Of a DNA stretch of 55,681 nt, positions 8,652 through 15,943 are shown one piece after another (the first letter of the stretch is position 1; each line of letters starts with the position of its first letter). A program made the position numbers and the translations under genes. The stretch lies in assembly GCF_001019615.1 (NCBI RefSeq), contig NZ_JNBQ01000025.1, positions 1 through 55,681 of the forward strand, in the 5' to 3' direction. This DNA is from Cellulosimicrobium funkei (GTDB lineage: Bacteria; Actinomycetota; Actinomycetes; Actinomycetales; Cellulomonadaceae). The notes beneath the pieces were generated by a model, which saw nothing but the letters and a program-made list of their open reading frames with translations, was not told where the DNA came from and did not search any database.

Positions 8652-9554
8652 TCAGCGGGTGACGGAGACCGCGGGTGCGTCCTCGGCCGGTCCGCCCGCG
8701 ACGACCGTGGGGTTGCCGATGCCCGGGCCGGCGGCCGTGGCCCCCGCGGTGCGACCGCTGAGGAAGCGGGAGAGCCATCGCGCCACGAGGGTCAGCAGCC
8801 AGTTGATGACGATGAAGATCACCGCGGCGAGCACGAGCGACTGGAGGATGTTGCCGTTGCCGACGCCGTAGAGCTGCGCGGCCCGCAGGAGCTCGTTGTA
8901 CGTGATGATCTGGCCGAGCGCGGAGTCCTTGAGGACGACGACGAGCTGCGAGACGAGCGCGGGGAGCATCGCGATGAGCGCCTGGGGGAGCTGGACCGAG
9001 CGCAGCGTCTGCCCCTGGGTAAGGCCGATCGCGAGCCCGGCCTCGCCCTGGCCCTTCGGGAGGTTCCCGACGCCGGAGCGCACGAGCTCGGCGATGACGG
9101 AGCCGTTGTAGAGCACGAGCGCGAAGACCACGGCGAGGAACGGGGCGTCGTCGACGTTGTTGAAGCCCAGGAGCAGCCAGAAGAAGATCATCATGAGCAG
9201 CACGGGCACGGCCCGGAAGAACTCGACGACGATCCCGCACACGGTCCGCACCGCGCGCAGGTGTGACAGCCGGCCGGTGCCGAACAGGAGCCCGAACGCG
9301 AGCGCGCCGACGATGCCGAACGCGGCGGCGCGCAGCGTGTTCTGCAGACCGGGGATGAAGTAGTACTGCCACGCGTCGGCGGTGAACAGCGACGACCACA
9401 GCTCGGGAGCGAGCTGGCCCTTGTTGCCGAGCGCCACGAGCACGAGCGCGGCGATCCCGAGGACGACGACGGCGCCGACGATGTTGCCCAGCAGGATCGC
9501 GCGGCGCGCGCGAGGGCCGGGGGCGTCGAAGAGGACGGACTGCTGGGTGCTCAT
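8652..9554 (-). CDS. gluD: Glutamate ABC transporter permease GluD
   Basis: A 300-residue membrane permease of the polar amino-acid ABC importer family (HisM-type), the fourth gene of gluABCD. It has several hydrophobic spans and the cytoplasmic EAA loop, GLAIGLTQGQTLRSVQLPQA, that docks on the ATPase. A long N-terminal part precedes the GLQNTLRAAAFGIVG span and a polar C-terminal tail follows. The ATG at 9554 overlaps the gluC stop (ATGA, 9551-9554). The 3' end lies 5 bp from the convergent recX end. Corynebacterium glutamicum has the same recA-recX-gluDCBA arrangement, which supports the name. Confidence 0.9.
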   Translation of the reverse strand: MSTQQSVLFDAPGPRARRAILLGNIVGAVVVLGIAALVLVALGNKGQLAPELWSSLFTADAWQYYFIPGLQNTLRAAAFGIVGALAFGLLFGTGRLSHLRAVRTVCGIVVEFFRAVPVLLMMIFFWLLLGFNNVDDAPFLAVVFALVLYNGSVIAELVRSGVGNLPKGQGEAGLAIGLTQGQTLRSVQLPQALIAMLPALVSQLVVVLKDSALGQIITYNELLRAAQLYGVGNGNILQSLVLAAVIFIVINWLLTLVARWLSRFLSGRTAGATAAGPGIGNPTVVAGGPAEDAPAVSVTR

Positions 9555-10240
9555 CGGCGGACCGCCAGTCGGTTGGAGAGGGACGTGGTGAGCAGGCCGA
9601 TGGGGATGACGAGGATGACGTAGCCGATCGCGAACGTCAGGAAGATCCCGTAGATGTAGTTCGAGTTGAACTCGATCATGGTCTTCATGAGGCTCGAGGT
9701 CTCGGTCGTGACGCTCGCCGCGGCCGCGACGGTGGAGTTCTTCAGCAGCGCGATGAGCGTGTTGCCGAGCGGCGCGATCGAGCCGCGGAACGCCTGGGGG
9801 AGGATGATGAGCCGCGCCGCGGGGAGGAACGACAGACCGATCGCCCGCGCCGCCTCCGCCTGGCCGATCGGCACCGTGTTCACGCCCGACCGGATCGACT
9901 CGCACACGAACGCGGCGTGGTAGATCGCCAGGCCCACGACGGCGAGCCGGAAGAAGTTCGCCGCGAAGTCGGGGGCGAGCGTGACGTTGAGCTGGCCCCA
10001 CAGGCCCAGCACCATGAACGTCATGATGATCGTCAGCGGCGTGTTGCGGAACACGTTGACGTACGCGGTCCCCGCCCAGCGCAGGCTCGGCACGGGGGAG
10101 ATCCGCATGAGCGCGAGCGCCGTGCCGAGCACGAGCGAGAGGATCGCGGCCCAGAACGTCAGCTGGATGTTGACCCAGAACGCGCCGAGCACGTCGTACT
10201 CCCGGGCGAGCGCCCAGGTCTGCGACAGGTAGTCACCCAC
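9551..10240 (-). CDS. gluC: Glutamate ABC transporter permease GluC
   Basis: A 229-residue integral membrane permease of the HisQ/HisM family. Seen: an N-terminal span from about residue 18, FRNTPLTIIMTFMVLG, and the EAA loop EAARAIGLSFLPAARLIILPQAFRG split over residues 140-165. It should pair with GluD to form the glutamate channel. The GTG start (10240) has GGAGG about 12 nt upstream. The upstream gap to gluB holds two strong hairpins that may lower permease expression relative to the binding protein. Confidence 0.9.
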   Translation of the reverse strand: MGDYLSQTWALAREYDVLGAFWVNIQLTFWAAILSLVLGTALALMRISPVPSLRWAGTAYVNVFRNTPLTIIMTFMVLGLWGQLNVTLAPDFAANFFRLAVVGLAIYHAAFVCESIRSGVNTVPIGQAEAARAIGLSFLPAARLIILPQAFRGSIAPLGNTLIALLKNSTVAAAASVTTETSSLMKTMIEFNSNYIYGIFLTFAIGYVILVIPIGLLTTSLSNRLAVRR

Positions 10241-10267
10241 GGTTGGTGGTCCTCCGGGAGGGTATGT

Positions 10268-10327
10268 GCCGGGCCGCGTCTACGGCCCGGCGGCCGGGGG
10301 AGCGGCGCACCGGCGCGCGGCTCCCCC
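10268..10327 (-). terminator. Two hairpins in the gluB-gluC gap (attenuator or RNA stabiliser)
   Basis: The first stem is 9 bp with a 6-nt loop (10268-10276 pairs with 10283-10291). The second is GGGGGAGC (10296-10303) pairing with GCTCCCCC (10320-10327). No U-run follows, so full termination is not assured. The position just after the binding-protein gene fits differential expression within the operon. Confidence 0.5.
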
Positions 10328-10339
10328 GACCGTGGACGG

Positions 10340-11215
10340 TCAGGCGCAGGGGTCGACCGTCGGCGGGTTCTCGCTGGCGTTGGGCGTGTACCCGGTCCCC
10401 TCGGTGTTCTTGGTGACGAACTCCTCCCAGGAACCGTCCTCGATCATCTTCTCGATCGCGGCGTTGACGTCCTCGCAGACGTCGTTGTCCTGCGGGAGCC
10501 CGACGCCGTAGCGCTCGGTCGAGAACGGCGCCCCGACGACCTTGACCTTGCCCTTGTTGGCCGGCTGGGCGGCGAGGCCCGCGAGGATGATGTCGTCGGT
10601 CGTGACGGCGTCGACCTGGCCGGCGGTGAGCGCGGTGACGCACTCGGCGTACCCGGGTCGCTCGAGGAGCTGCGCGCCCGCGGCGTACTCGTCCTTGATG
10701 CGCTGCGCGGACGTCGAGCCCGTGACGGAGCACAGGTTCTTGCCCTCGAGCGACTCCGGCCCCGTGATGTCCGTGTTGTCCTCGGCGACGAGCAGGTCCT
10801 GCCCGGCCACGAAGTACGGCCCGGCGAACGCGACCGTCTCCTTGCGCGTGTCGGTGATGGAGTAGGTCGCGAAGATCATGTCGACCTGACCGGTCTGGAG
10901 CATCGTCTCGCGCTGGGCGGACGGCGCCTCGACCCACTCGATCTGGTCCTCGCCGTACCCGAGCTCGCCCGCCACGTACGTGGCGACGTCGACGTCGAAG
11001 CCCGTGTAGGTGGAGCCGTCCTGGTACCCGAGCCCTGGCTGGTCGAACTTGATGCCGATCTTGATCGAGCCCTCGGCGCCACCGCCGGTGTCGCCCGAGT
11101 CGGTGGCTCCGTCGGTCGCGGTGTCCTCGCCGCCGACCTCGCCGCCGCCGCACGCCGCGAGCGTGAGCGCGGTGAGAGCGGCCAGCACGGCAGCACCTGC
11201 GTGTCGTGTGCGCAT
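10340..11215 (-). CDS. gluB: Glutamate-binding lipoprotein GluB
   Basis: A 291-residue extracytoplasmic solute-binding lipoprotein (SBP family 3). It has a basic N-terminus, a hydrophobic core and the lipobox LTLAAC with Cys22 as the lipidation site, followed by a Gly/Asp/Thr linker to about residue 50. Family signatures include [28 protein letters not shown] and the periplasmic-domain stretch [18 protein letters not shown]. It captures substrate, probably glutamate, and delivers it to GluCD. ATG has AGGAACG just upstream. It sits between gluA and gluC in the operon. Confidence 0.92.
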   Translation of the reverse strand: MRTRHAGAAVLAALTALTLAACGGGEVGGEDTATDGATDSGDTGGGAEGSIKIGIKFDQPGLGYQDGSTYTGFDVDVATYVAGELGYGEDQIEWVEAPSAQRETMLQTGQVDMIFATYSITDTRKETVAFAGPYFVAGQDLLVAEDNTDITGPESLEGKNLCSVTGSTSAQRIKDEYAAGAQLLERPGYAECVTALTAGQVDAVTTDDIILAGLAAQPANKGKVKVVGAPFSTERYGVGLPQDNDVCEDVNAAIEKMIEDGSWEEFVTKNTEGTGYTPNASENPPTVDPCA

Positions 11216-11318
11216 CGTTCCTACCCTTCGTGAGTGGTGGCCGCCCGCCGAAGGTGTGCCTCGACGGTCGACCGGGTTCTGGGGCTGTCGGGCCGGGCCC
11301 GTAGGTGCCCGGCGGGCT

Positions 11319-12137
11319 TCAGTGGGTGAGGATCTTCGAGAGGAAGTCCTTGGCGCGGTCGCTCTTGGGCGCCGTGAAGAACTCCTCGGGGTGGGCCTCC
11401 TCGACGATCTGGCCGTCGGCCATGAAGACGACCCGGTTCGCGGCCTTGCGGGCGAAGCCCATCTCGTGCGTGACGACGATCATCGTCATGCCCTCCTTGG
11501 CGAGGGCGACCATGACGTCGAGGACCTCGTTGATCATCTCGGGGTCGAGCGCCGAGGTGGGCTCGTCGAAGAGCATGACCTTGGGCTGCATCGCGAGCGC
11601 GCGGGCGATGGCGACGCGCTGCTGCTGCCCGCCGGAGAGCTGGGCGGGCATCTTCTGCGCCTGGTTCATCACGCCGACGCGGTCGAGCAGCGCGAGCGCG
11701 CGGTCCTTGGCGACCTTCCCCTTCTCACGCCGCACCTTGACCGGGCCGAGCGTGACGTTGTCGAGGATCGTCTTGTGCGCGAAGAGGTTGAAGGACTGGA
11801 AGACCATGCCGACGTCGGAACGCAGGCGGGCGAGCTCCTTGCCCTCCTCGGGCAGGGGCTGCCCGTCGACGCGGATCTCCCCGGAGTCGATCGTCTCCAG
11901 CCTGTTGATCGCCCGGCACAGCGTCGACTTCCCGGAGCCCGACGGGCCGATGACGACGAGCACCTCGCCGCGTCGGACCGTGAGGTTGATGTCCCGCAGC
12001 ACGTGCAGGTCCCCGAAGTGCTTGTTGACGTCGCGCAGCTCGACGAGCGGCTCACCGAGGACCTGCTCGGCGGGGAGGGGCTGAGCGTCCTGCGCGCTGC
12101 GCTGCGCGTCGGACGGCGAAGAGGTTTCGTCGGCCAT
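11319..12137 (-). CDS. gluA: Glutamate ABC transporter ATP-binding protein GluA
   Basis: A 272-residue ABC ATPase of the polar amino-acid uptake family. Walker [11 protein letters not shown]-loop [12 protein letters not shown], signature [15 protein letters not shown], Walker [15 protein letters not shown] and the H-loop VVTHEMGFA are all intact. About 25 polar N-terminal residues precede the conserved [11 protein letters not shown]; these may be a real extension or the start may be downstream. CATAGT (12151-12146) lies 8 nt before the ATG and AGGA is adjacent, so the message may be nearly leaderless. First gene of gluABCD; divergent from miaB across a 102-bp gap. Confidence 0.93.
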   Translation of the reverse strand: MADETSSPSDAQRSAQDAQPLPAEQVLGEPLVELRDVNKHFGDLHVLRDINLTVRRGEVLVVIGPSGSGKSTLCRAINRLETIDSGEIRVDGQPLPEEGKELARLRSDVGMVFQSFNLFAHKTILDNVTLGPVKVRREKGKVAKDRALALLDRVGVMNQAQKMPAQLSGGQQQRVAIARALAMQPKVMLFDEPTSALDPEMINEVLDVMVALAKEGMTMIVVTHEMGFARKAANRVVFMADGQIVEEAHPEEFFTAPKSDRAKDFLSKILTH

Positions 12138-12157
12138 TCCTGGACACTATGTCCCTT

Positions 12158-12200
12158 CTGTTGCACGGTGCCACCTCATCCGGCAACAGTCGGGCAACAG
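12158..12200. promoter_or_regulatory. CTGTTGC / GCAACAG repeat cluster between gluA and miaB
   Basis: CTGTTGC (12158-12164) is followed by inverted copies GCAACAG at 12183-12189 and 12194-12200. The last two are 11 bp apart, one helical turn. The position upstream of both divergent genes suggests an operator. The regulator is not identifiable from sequence. Confidence 0.4.
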
Positions 12201-12239
12201 TTCAGTAACACGGCACCCGGCGCCGTACCCTGGACGGTG

Positions 12240-13913
12240 ATGTCCACGATCGCCTCCGCCCCCGTCCCGGCCGCACTCGCACCCCGTGCCACCCCCGGTG
12301 CGCCGGTCGACGACGCGCACCCGCGCACCTACGTCGTCCGCACGCTCGGCTGCCAGATGAACGTCCACGACTCCGAGCACATGGCGGGGATGCTGGAGGA
12401 GGCGGGGTACACGCGCGCGAGCGCGGACGACGAGGCCGCGAACCGCGCCGACGTCGTCGTGATCAACACGTGCGCGGTGCGGGAGAACGCCGCGACGCGC
12501 CTCTACGGGAACCTCGGCCAGCTCGCCTCGGTCAAGGCGGCCCGGCCCGGGATGCAGATCGCCGTCGGCGGCTGCCTCGCCCAGAAGGACCGCGGCACGA
12601 TCGTCGAGAAGGCGCCGTGGGTCGACGTCGTGTTCGGCACGCACAACCTCGACGCGCTGCCCGTGCTGCTCGAGCGGGCGCGCCACAACGAGGCCGCGCA
12701 GGTGGAGATCGCCGAGTCGCTCCAGGTCTTCCCCTCCACGCTGCCGACCAAGCGTGAGTCGGTCTACGCCGGCTGGGTCTCGATCAGCGTCGGCTGCAAC
12801 AACACGTGCACGTTCTGCATCGTCCCGCACCTGCGCGGCAAGGAGCGCGACCGCCGCCCGGGCGAGGTCCTCGCCGAGGTCGGGGCGCTCGTCGAGGCCG
12901 GAGCCATCGAGGTCACCCTGCTCGGCCAGAACGTCAACAGCTACGGCGTCGAGTTCGGCGACCGCGGTGCGTTCGCCAAGCTGCTGCGCGCGTGCGGGAC
13001 GATCGACGGGCTCGAGCGCGTCCGCTTCACGTCGCCGCACCCGGCCGCGTTCACCGACGACGTCATCGCGGCGATGGCCGAGACGCCGAACGTCATGCCC
13101 CAGCTCCACATGCCGCTCCAGTCGGGGTCCGACCGGATCCTGCGCGCCATGCGCCGTTCCTACCGCTCCGAGCGCTTCCTCGGCATCCTCGACCGCGTGC
13201 GCGCCGTCCTGCCCGACGCCGCCATCACGACGGACATCATCGTCGGGTTCCCCGGGGAGACCGAGGAGGACTTCGCGGAGACGATGCGCGTCGTCGAGGC
13301 CTCCCGCTTCTCCTCGGCCTTCATGTTCCAGTACTCGCCCCGCCCCGGGACGCCCGCCGCGACGATGGAGGACCAGCTCCCCAAGGAGGTCGTGCAGGAG
13401 CGCTTCGAGCGACTCCAGGCGCTCCAGGAGCGCATCGCCGGCGAGGAGTCGGCCCGTCAGGTCGGTCGGACGATCGACGTGCTCGTCGGCGAGGGCGCCG
13501 GCCGCAAGGACGGCGCCACGCACCGCGTGACCGGACGCGCCCCGGACAACCGGCTCGTCCACCTCGCGCTCCCCGTCGACGTCGTGCCCACGGCGCCCGA
13601 CGACGCCGCGCCGGTCCCCGCCGCCACGCCCGCGTCCGCGGACCCGCGCCTCGCGGACGACCTCGACCCTCGCCTTCCCCGCCCCGGCGACGTCGTGACG
13701 GTGGAGGTCACGCGCTCGGCACCCCACCACCTCATCGCCGACTCGGCGCTCACGGGCGGCTCGTTCGCGGTGCGCCGCACCCGCTCCGGCGACGCGTGGG
13801 CGACGCGCGAGCGCGCTCGCCTCGGCGGTGGCGACGACGACCACGGGCACGGGCAAGGCGGCGGCGCCCCGTCCGGCCCGGTCGTCCTGGGCCTCCCCAC
13901 GCTCCGCGCCTGA
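12240..13913 (+). CDS. miaB: tRNA-2-methylthio-N6-dimethylallyladenosine synthase MiaB
   Basis: Radical-SAM methylthiotransferase that converts i6A37 to ms2i6A37 in tRNA, acting after MiaA. It is 557 residues, longer than the usual 450-510 because of N- and C-terminal extensions. The N-terminal Fe-S cysteines are Cys38 (TLGCQMN), Cys78 (NTCAVRENA) and Cys112 (GGCLAQK). The radical-SAM CxxxCxxC is Cys186-Cys190-Cys193 (GCNNTCTFC). A TRAM-like segment follows near residue 400, with an Ala/Pro insert. TACCCT (12226-12231) lies 8 nt before the ATG; a GTG one codon upstream is an alternative start. miaA lies 8 kb downstream. Confidence 0.96.
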   Translation: MSTIASAPVPAALAPRATPGAPVDDAHPRTYVVRTLGCQMNVHDSEHMAGMLEEAGYTRASADDEAANRADVVVINTCAVRENAATRLYGNLGQLASVKAARPGMQIAVGGCLAQKDRGTIVEKAPWVDVVFGTHNLDALPVLLERARHNEAAQVEIAESLQVFPSTLPTKRESVYAGWVSISVGCNNTCTFCIVPHLRGKERDRRPGEVLAEVGALVEAGAIEVTLLGQNVNSYGVEFGDRGAFAKLLRACGTIDGLERVRFTSPHPAAFTDDVIAAMAETPNVMPQLHMPLQSGSDRILRAMRRSYRSERFLGILDRVRAVLPDAAITTDIIVGFPGETEEDFAETMRVVEASRFSSAFMFQYSPRPGTPAATMEDQLPKEVVQERFERLQALQERIAGEESARQVGRTIDVLVGEGAGRKDGATHRVTGRAPDNRLVHLALPVDVVPTAPDDAAPVPAATPASADPRLADDLDPRLPRPGDVVTVEVTRSAPHHLIADSALTGGSFAVRRTRSGDAWATRERARLGGGDDDHGHGQGGGAPSGPVVLGLPTLRA

Positions 13914-13968
13914 GCCGCTGATCCCGCCGGCGGACCCGACCGCGCGTGCCTGGCCGCCGCGGCCGGCG

Positions 13969-14481
13969 TCAGTCGTCCAGCGTTCCCGGGGGGAGCTGCG
14001 CGCCGATGGCGTGGAAGAGCTGCACGGCGGTCCCGAGACCGCACGAGACGGTCTGCGCGAGCTGGTCGTCCGTCGCGCCGTGCTCGAGGTCCACGGAGAC
14101 CTCGGCGTAGAGCGCGAGCCGGCCCGCCTCCTCGCGGACGTAGACCTTGGGCCAGATGCGCTCGCGGTTCCAGTCGTTGACGGCCTGCAGGGTCACGAGG
14201 CGTGACTCGAGGGGGAGCGACGTCGACCAGCGGCCCCGGACCTGGAGGATCTCGGACCGGTCGCCGAGCAGCAGGAACCAGAACCGGTGCCCGTCCCACG
14301 TCCCGGTGATGTCGCCGTCGTCGTCCACGCGGAAGTGGTAACCGCGCCGCGTGAGGTGGTCGCCGATGCGCGCCATCGACAGCGCGCGCGGCAGCTCTTC
14401 CTCGCGCGGGAGCGAGTCGGGCGCCTTCGGGCGGCGGTTGCCGAACAGGCGCGTGAACCAGTTGGTGCGGGCCTGCGTCAT
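13969..14481 (-). CDS. YbjN domain-containing protein (paralogue 1)
   Basis: A 170-residue cytosolic protein with a YbjN-type domain, an alpha/beta fold resembling type III secretion chaperones; biochemical role unknown. Conserved signatures shared with the other two copies in this window are YHFRVDDDGDITGTW, EILQVRGRW and WNRERIWPKVYVR. The start is ATG 14481, overlapping the stop of the next YbjN gene (ATGA), so the two copies are translationally coupled. It ends 55 bp from the convergent miaB end. The positively charged N-terminus before residue 30 is variable between copies. Confidence 0.82.
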   Translation of the reverse strand: MTQARTNWFTRLFGNRRPKAPDSLPREEELPRALSMARIGDHLTRRGYHFRVDDDGDITGTWDGHRFWFLLLGDRSEILQVRGRWSTSLPLESRLVTLQAVNDWNRERIWPKVYVREEAGRLALYAEVSVDLEHGATDDQLAQTVSCGLGTAVQLFHAIGAQLPPGTLDD

Positions 14482-15074
14482 GGCGCCTGCCTCGCGGGGT
14501 CGGGGTAGAACTCGTCGAGCGCGTCGAAGAACATCGACCCGGTGCTCAGCCCGCACTGGAGGAGCTGGTCGAGCTGGTCGTCGGTCACCCCGTGCTCGAG
14601 GTCCACGGTCACCTCGGTGAAGACCTGGATCATCCCGTTGTCGCGCACGCGCGTGTACGTCTTGGGCCAGATCCGGTCCGCGTTCCACTCGTTGCAGAAC
14701 TCGAGGATCTCCTCCAGCCGCTCGAGCGCGAGGTCGCGGTTCCACTGACCGCGGACCTGGAGGATCTCGTCGCCGTGGCCGAAGAGCAGGAAGTAGAAGA
14801 GCCGACCGTGCCACAGCCCGCCCACGTCACCGTCGGAGTCGACGAAGTAGCTGTAGCCGCTGTCCGTGATCCACTCGACCACCCGGGAGAGCGCCAGCGG
14901 GGTCGGGGGACGCAGCACGTCGGTCGCGACCTGTCCCAGCTCTCGCGCCAGGAGGTCCTCGACCTGCGACTGCAGATCGTCCCCGGCGCGGCCGGGCGCC
15001 GCCCCGCCGTCCGGAGCCCCGCCGGGATCACCGTCCCGCCGGTCGTCGTCGTCCCGCGCCCCGAAGAACCTCAC
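14478..15074 (-). CDS. YbjN domain-containing protein (paralogue 2)
   Basis: A 198-residue YbjN-domain protein and upstream partner of paralogue 1. After an acidic, Gly/Asp-rich N-terminal region (residues 5-35) come YSYFVDSDGDVGGLW, EILQVRGQW and WNADRIWPKTYTR, then DLEHGVTDDQLDQLLQCGL. The GTG start at 15074 is chosen because TACGGT lies 6 nt upstream as a leaderless -10; a longer frame to 15191 lacks such support. Function unknown. It is divergent from the dioxygenase-like gene. Confidence 0.8.
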   Translation of the reverse strand: MRFFGARDDDDRRDGDPGGAPDGGAAPGRAGDDLQSQVEDLLARELGQVATDVLRPPTPLALSRVVEWITDSGYSYFVDSDGDVGGLWHGRLFYFLLFGHGDEILQVRGQWNRDLALERLEEILEFCNEWNADRIWPKTYTRVRDNGMIQVFTEVTVDLEHGVTDDQLDQLLQCGLSTGSMFFDALDEFYPDPARQAP

Positions 15075-15080
15075 CCACCC

Positions 15081-15086
15081 ACCGTA
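15081..15086 (-). promoter_or_regulatory. Putative leaderless -10 for the YbjN pair
   Basis: Minus strand TACGGT, 6 nt from the GTG at 15074. It supports transcription starting at the start codon. Confidence 0.5.
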
Positions 15087-15274
15087 CTCGCGCGCGCCCC
15101 CGGACGTCGCATCGCGGACCTCGTCCGTCGTCGCCCGTGGCAGCGCACCCGGGCCGCTGCGCGACGTCCGCACGGAACGGCCCCGCCGCATCGACCCGTG
15201 CCGTGGGGCGCCGCCGCCCCTGCTGCCGTCCGTCGCCGGCGTGCGGGCTGACCGGACCTCGTGCCGACGACGGC

Positions 15275-15280
15275 TACGGT
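15275..15280 (+). promoter_or_regulatory. Putative leaderless -10 for the dioxygenase-like gene
   Basis: TACGGT, 6 nt before the GTG at 15287. It is the same arrangement as on the opposite strand at 15086-15081. Confidence 0.5.
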
Positions 15281-15286
15281 GGGCCC

Positions 15287-15943
15287 GTGACCGTCCGCGC
15301 CGTCGTCCTGCCCGGTACCCCGCTCCTCGTCCCCGGCGCCGCGGGCGACACCACGGTGCTCAACGACACGCGCGCCGCGGCGCTCGCGGCGCTGGGCCGA
15401 CTCGTGGACGGTGCCCGGGCCGTGCAGGGGGACGGGACCGCGCCCGTGGTCGTCGTCGCACCGGGACCCGCGCCGGGACCTGCGCCGGGACCCGCGCCGG
15501 GATCCGCGCCGACGCGGGGTCCGGCGCGAGCGTCGCTCGCGGCGGCGGGCGTCGCGGACGCCTGGCTCGACACCACGTGGGCGGTCGCGACACGTCCGGC
15601 CGCGCGGGACTGCCCGGTGGCGGGGGCAGCCGCGTCGGTGGGGCTCCTCGCGCTCGCCGGCGCGGGCTGGACGGGCCCAGTCGACGTCGTCGAGCTCGAC
15701 GACGCCGACGCACCCGCCGCGCACGCGCTCGGCGCGCGCCTCGCCCGGCAGGGCGCGCGCCTCGTCGTCGTACACGACCCGCGGGCCGCGGCGCCGGACG
15801 CGGTGCTCGCCGGGTTCGGCGCCGCGCCCGACGCCGGGCACCGGCACGTCGCGACGGGGGAGTACGAGCAGCGCCGCTACGAGGTGCGCTGGTACGACGA
15901 CGTCGCCCCTTGCGCCCCGGCCGGCAGGTCCGTCAGCCGCTGA
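15287..15943 (+). CDS. Class III extradiol dioxygenase subunit B-like protein
   Basis: A 218-residue alanine-rich protein between miaB and miaA. Many actinobacteria have a small protein here that resembles the class III extradiol (LigB) fold; Mycobacterium tuberculosis Rv2728c occupies the equivalent place. Pattern seen: AVVLPGTPLLVPG, a DAWLDTTWAVATRPA stretch, SVGLLALAGAGW, ARQGARLVVVHDPRA and a C-terminal YEVRWYDDV. The His/Glu metal site of true dioxygenases is not visible, so it may be non-enzymatic. A PAPG tetrapeptide repeated four times sits near residues 59-74. Its 3' end overlaps the convergent TPR gene by 11 bp. Confidence 0.65.
   Translation: MTVRAVVLPGTPLLVPGAAGDTTVLNDTRAAALAALGRLVDGARAVQGDGTAPVVVVAPGPAPGPAPGPAPGSAPTRGPARASLAAAGVADAWLDTTWAVATRPAARDCPVAGAAASVGLLALAGAGWTGPVDVVELDDADAPAAHALGARLARQGARLVVVHDPRAAAPDAVLAGFGAAPDAGHRHVATGEYEQRRYEVRWYDDVAPCAPAGRSVSR
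15461..15508 (+). repeat. Four tandem 12-bp units inside the dioxygenase-like gene
   Basis: The unit CCGGGACCCGCG is repeated at 15461, 15473, 15485 and 15497 with single-base variation, encoding an (A/G)PAPG-type linker. The length is a multiple of three, so copy-number change would keep the frame. Confidence 0.9.
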
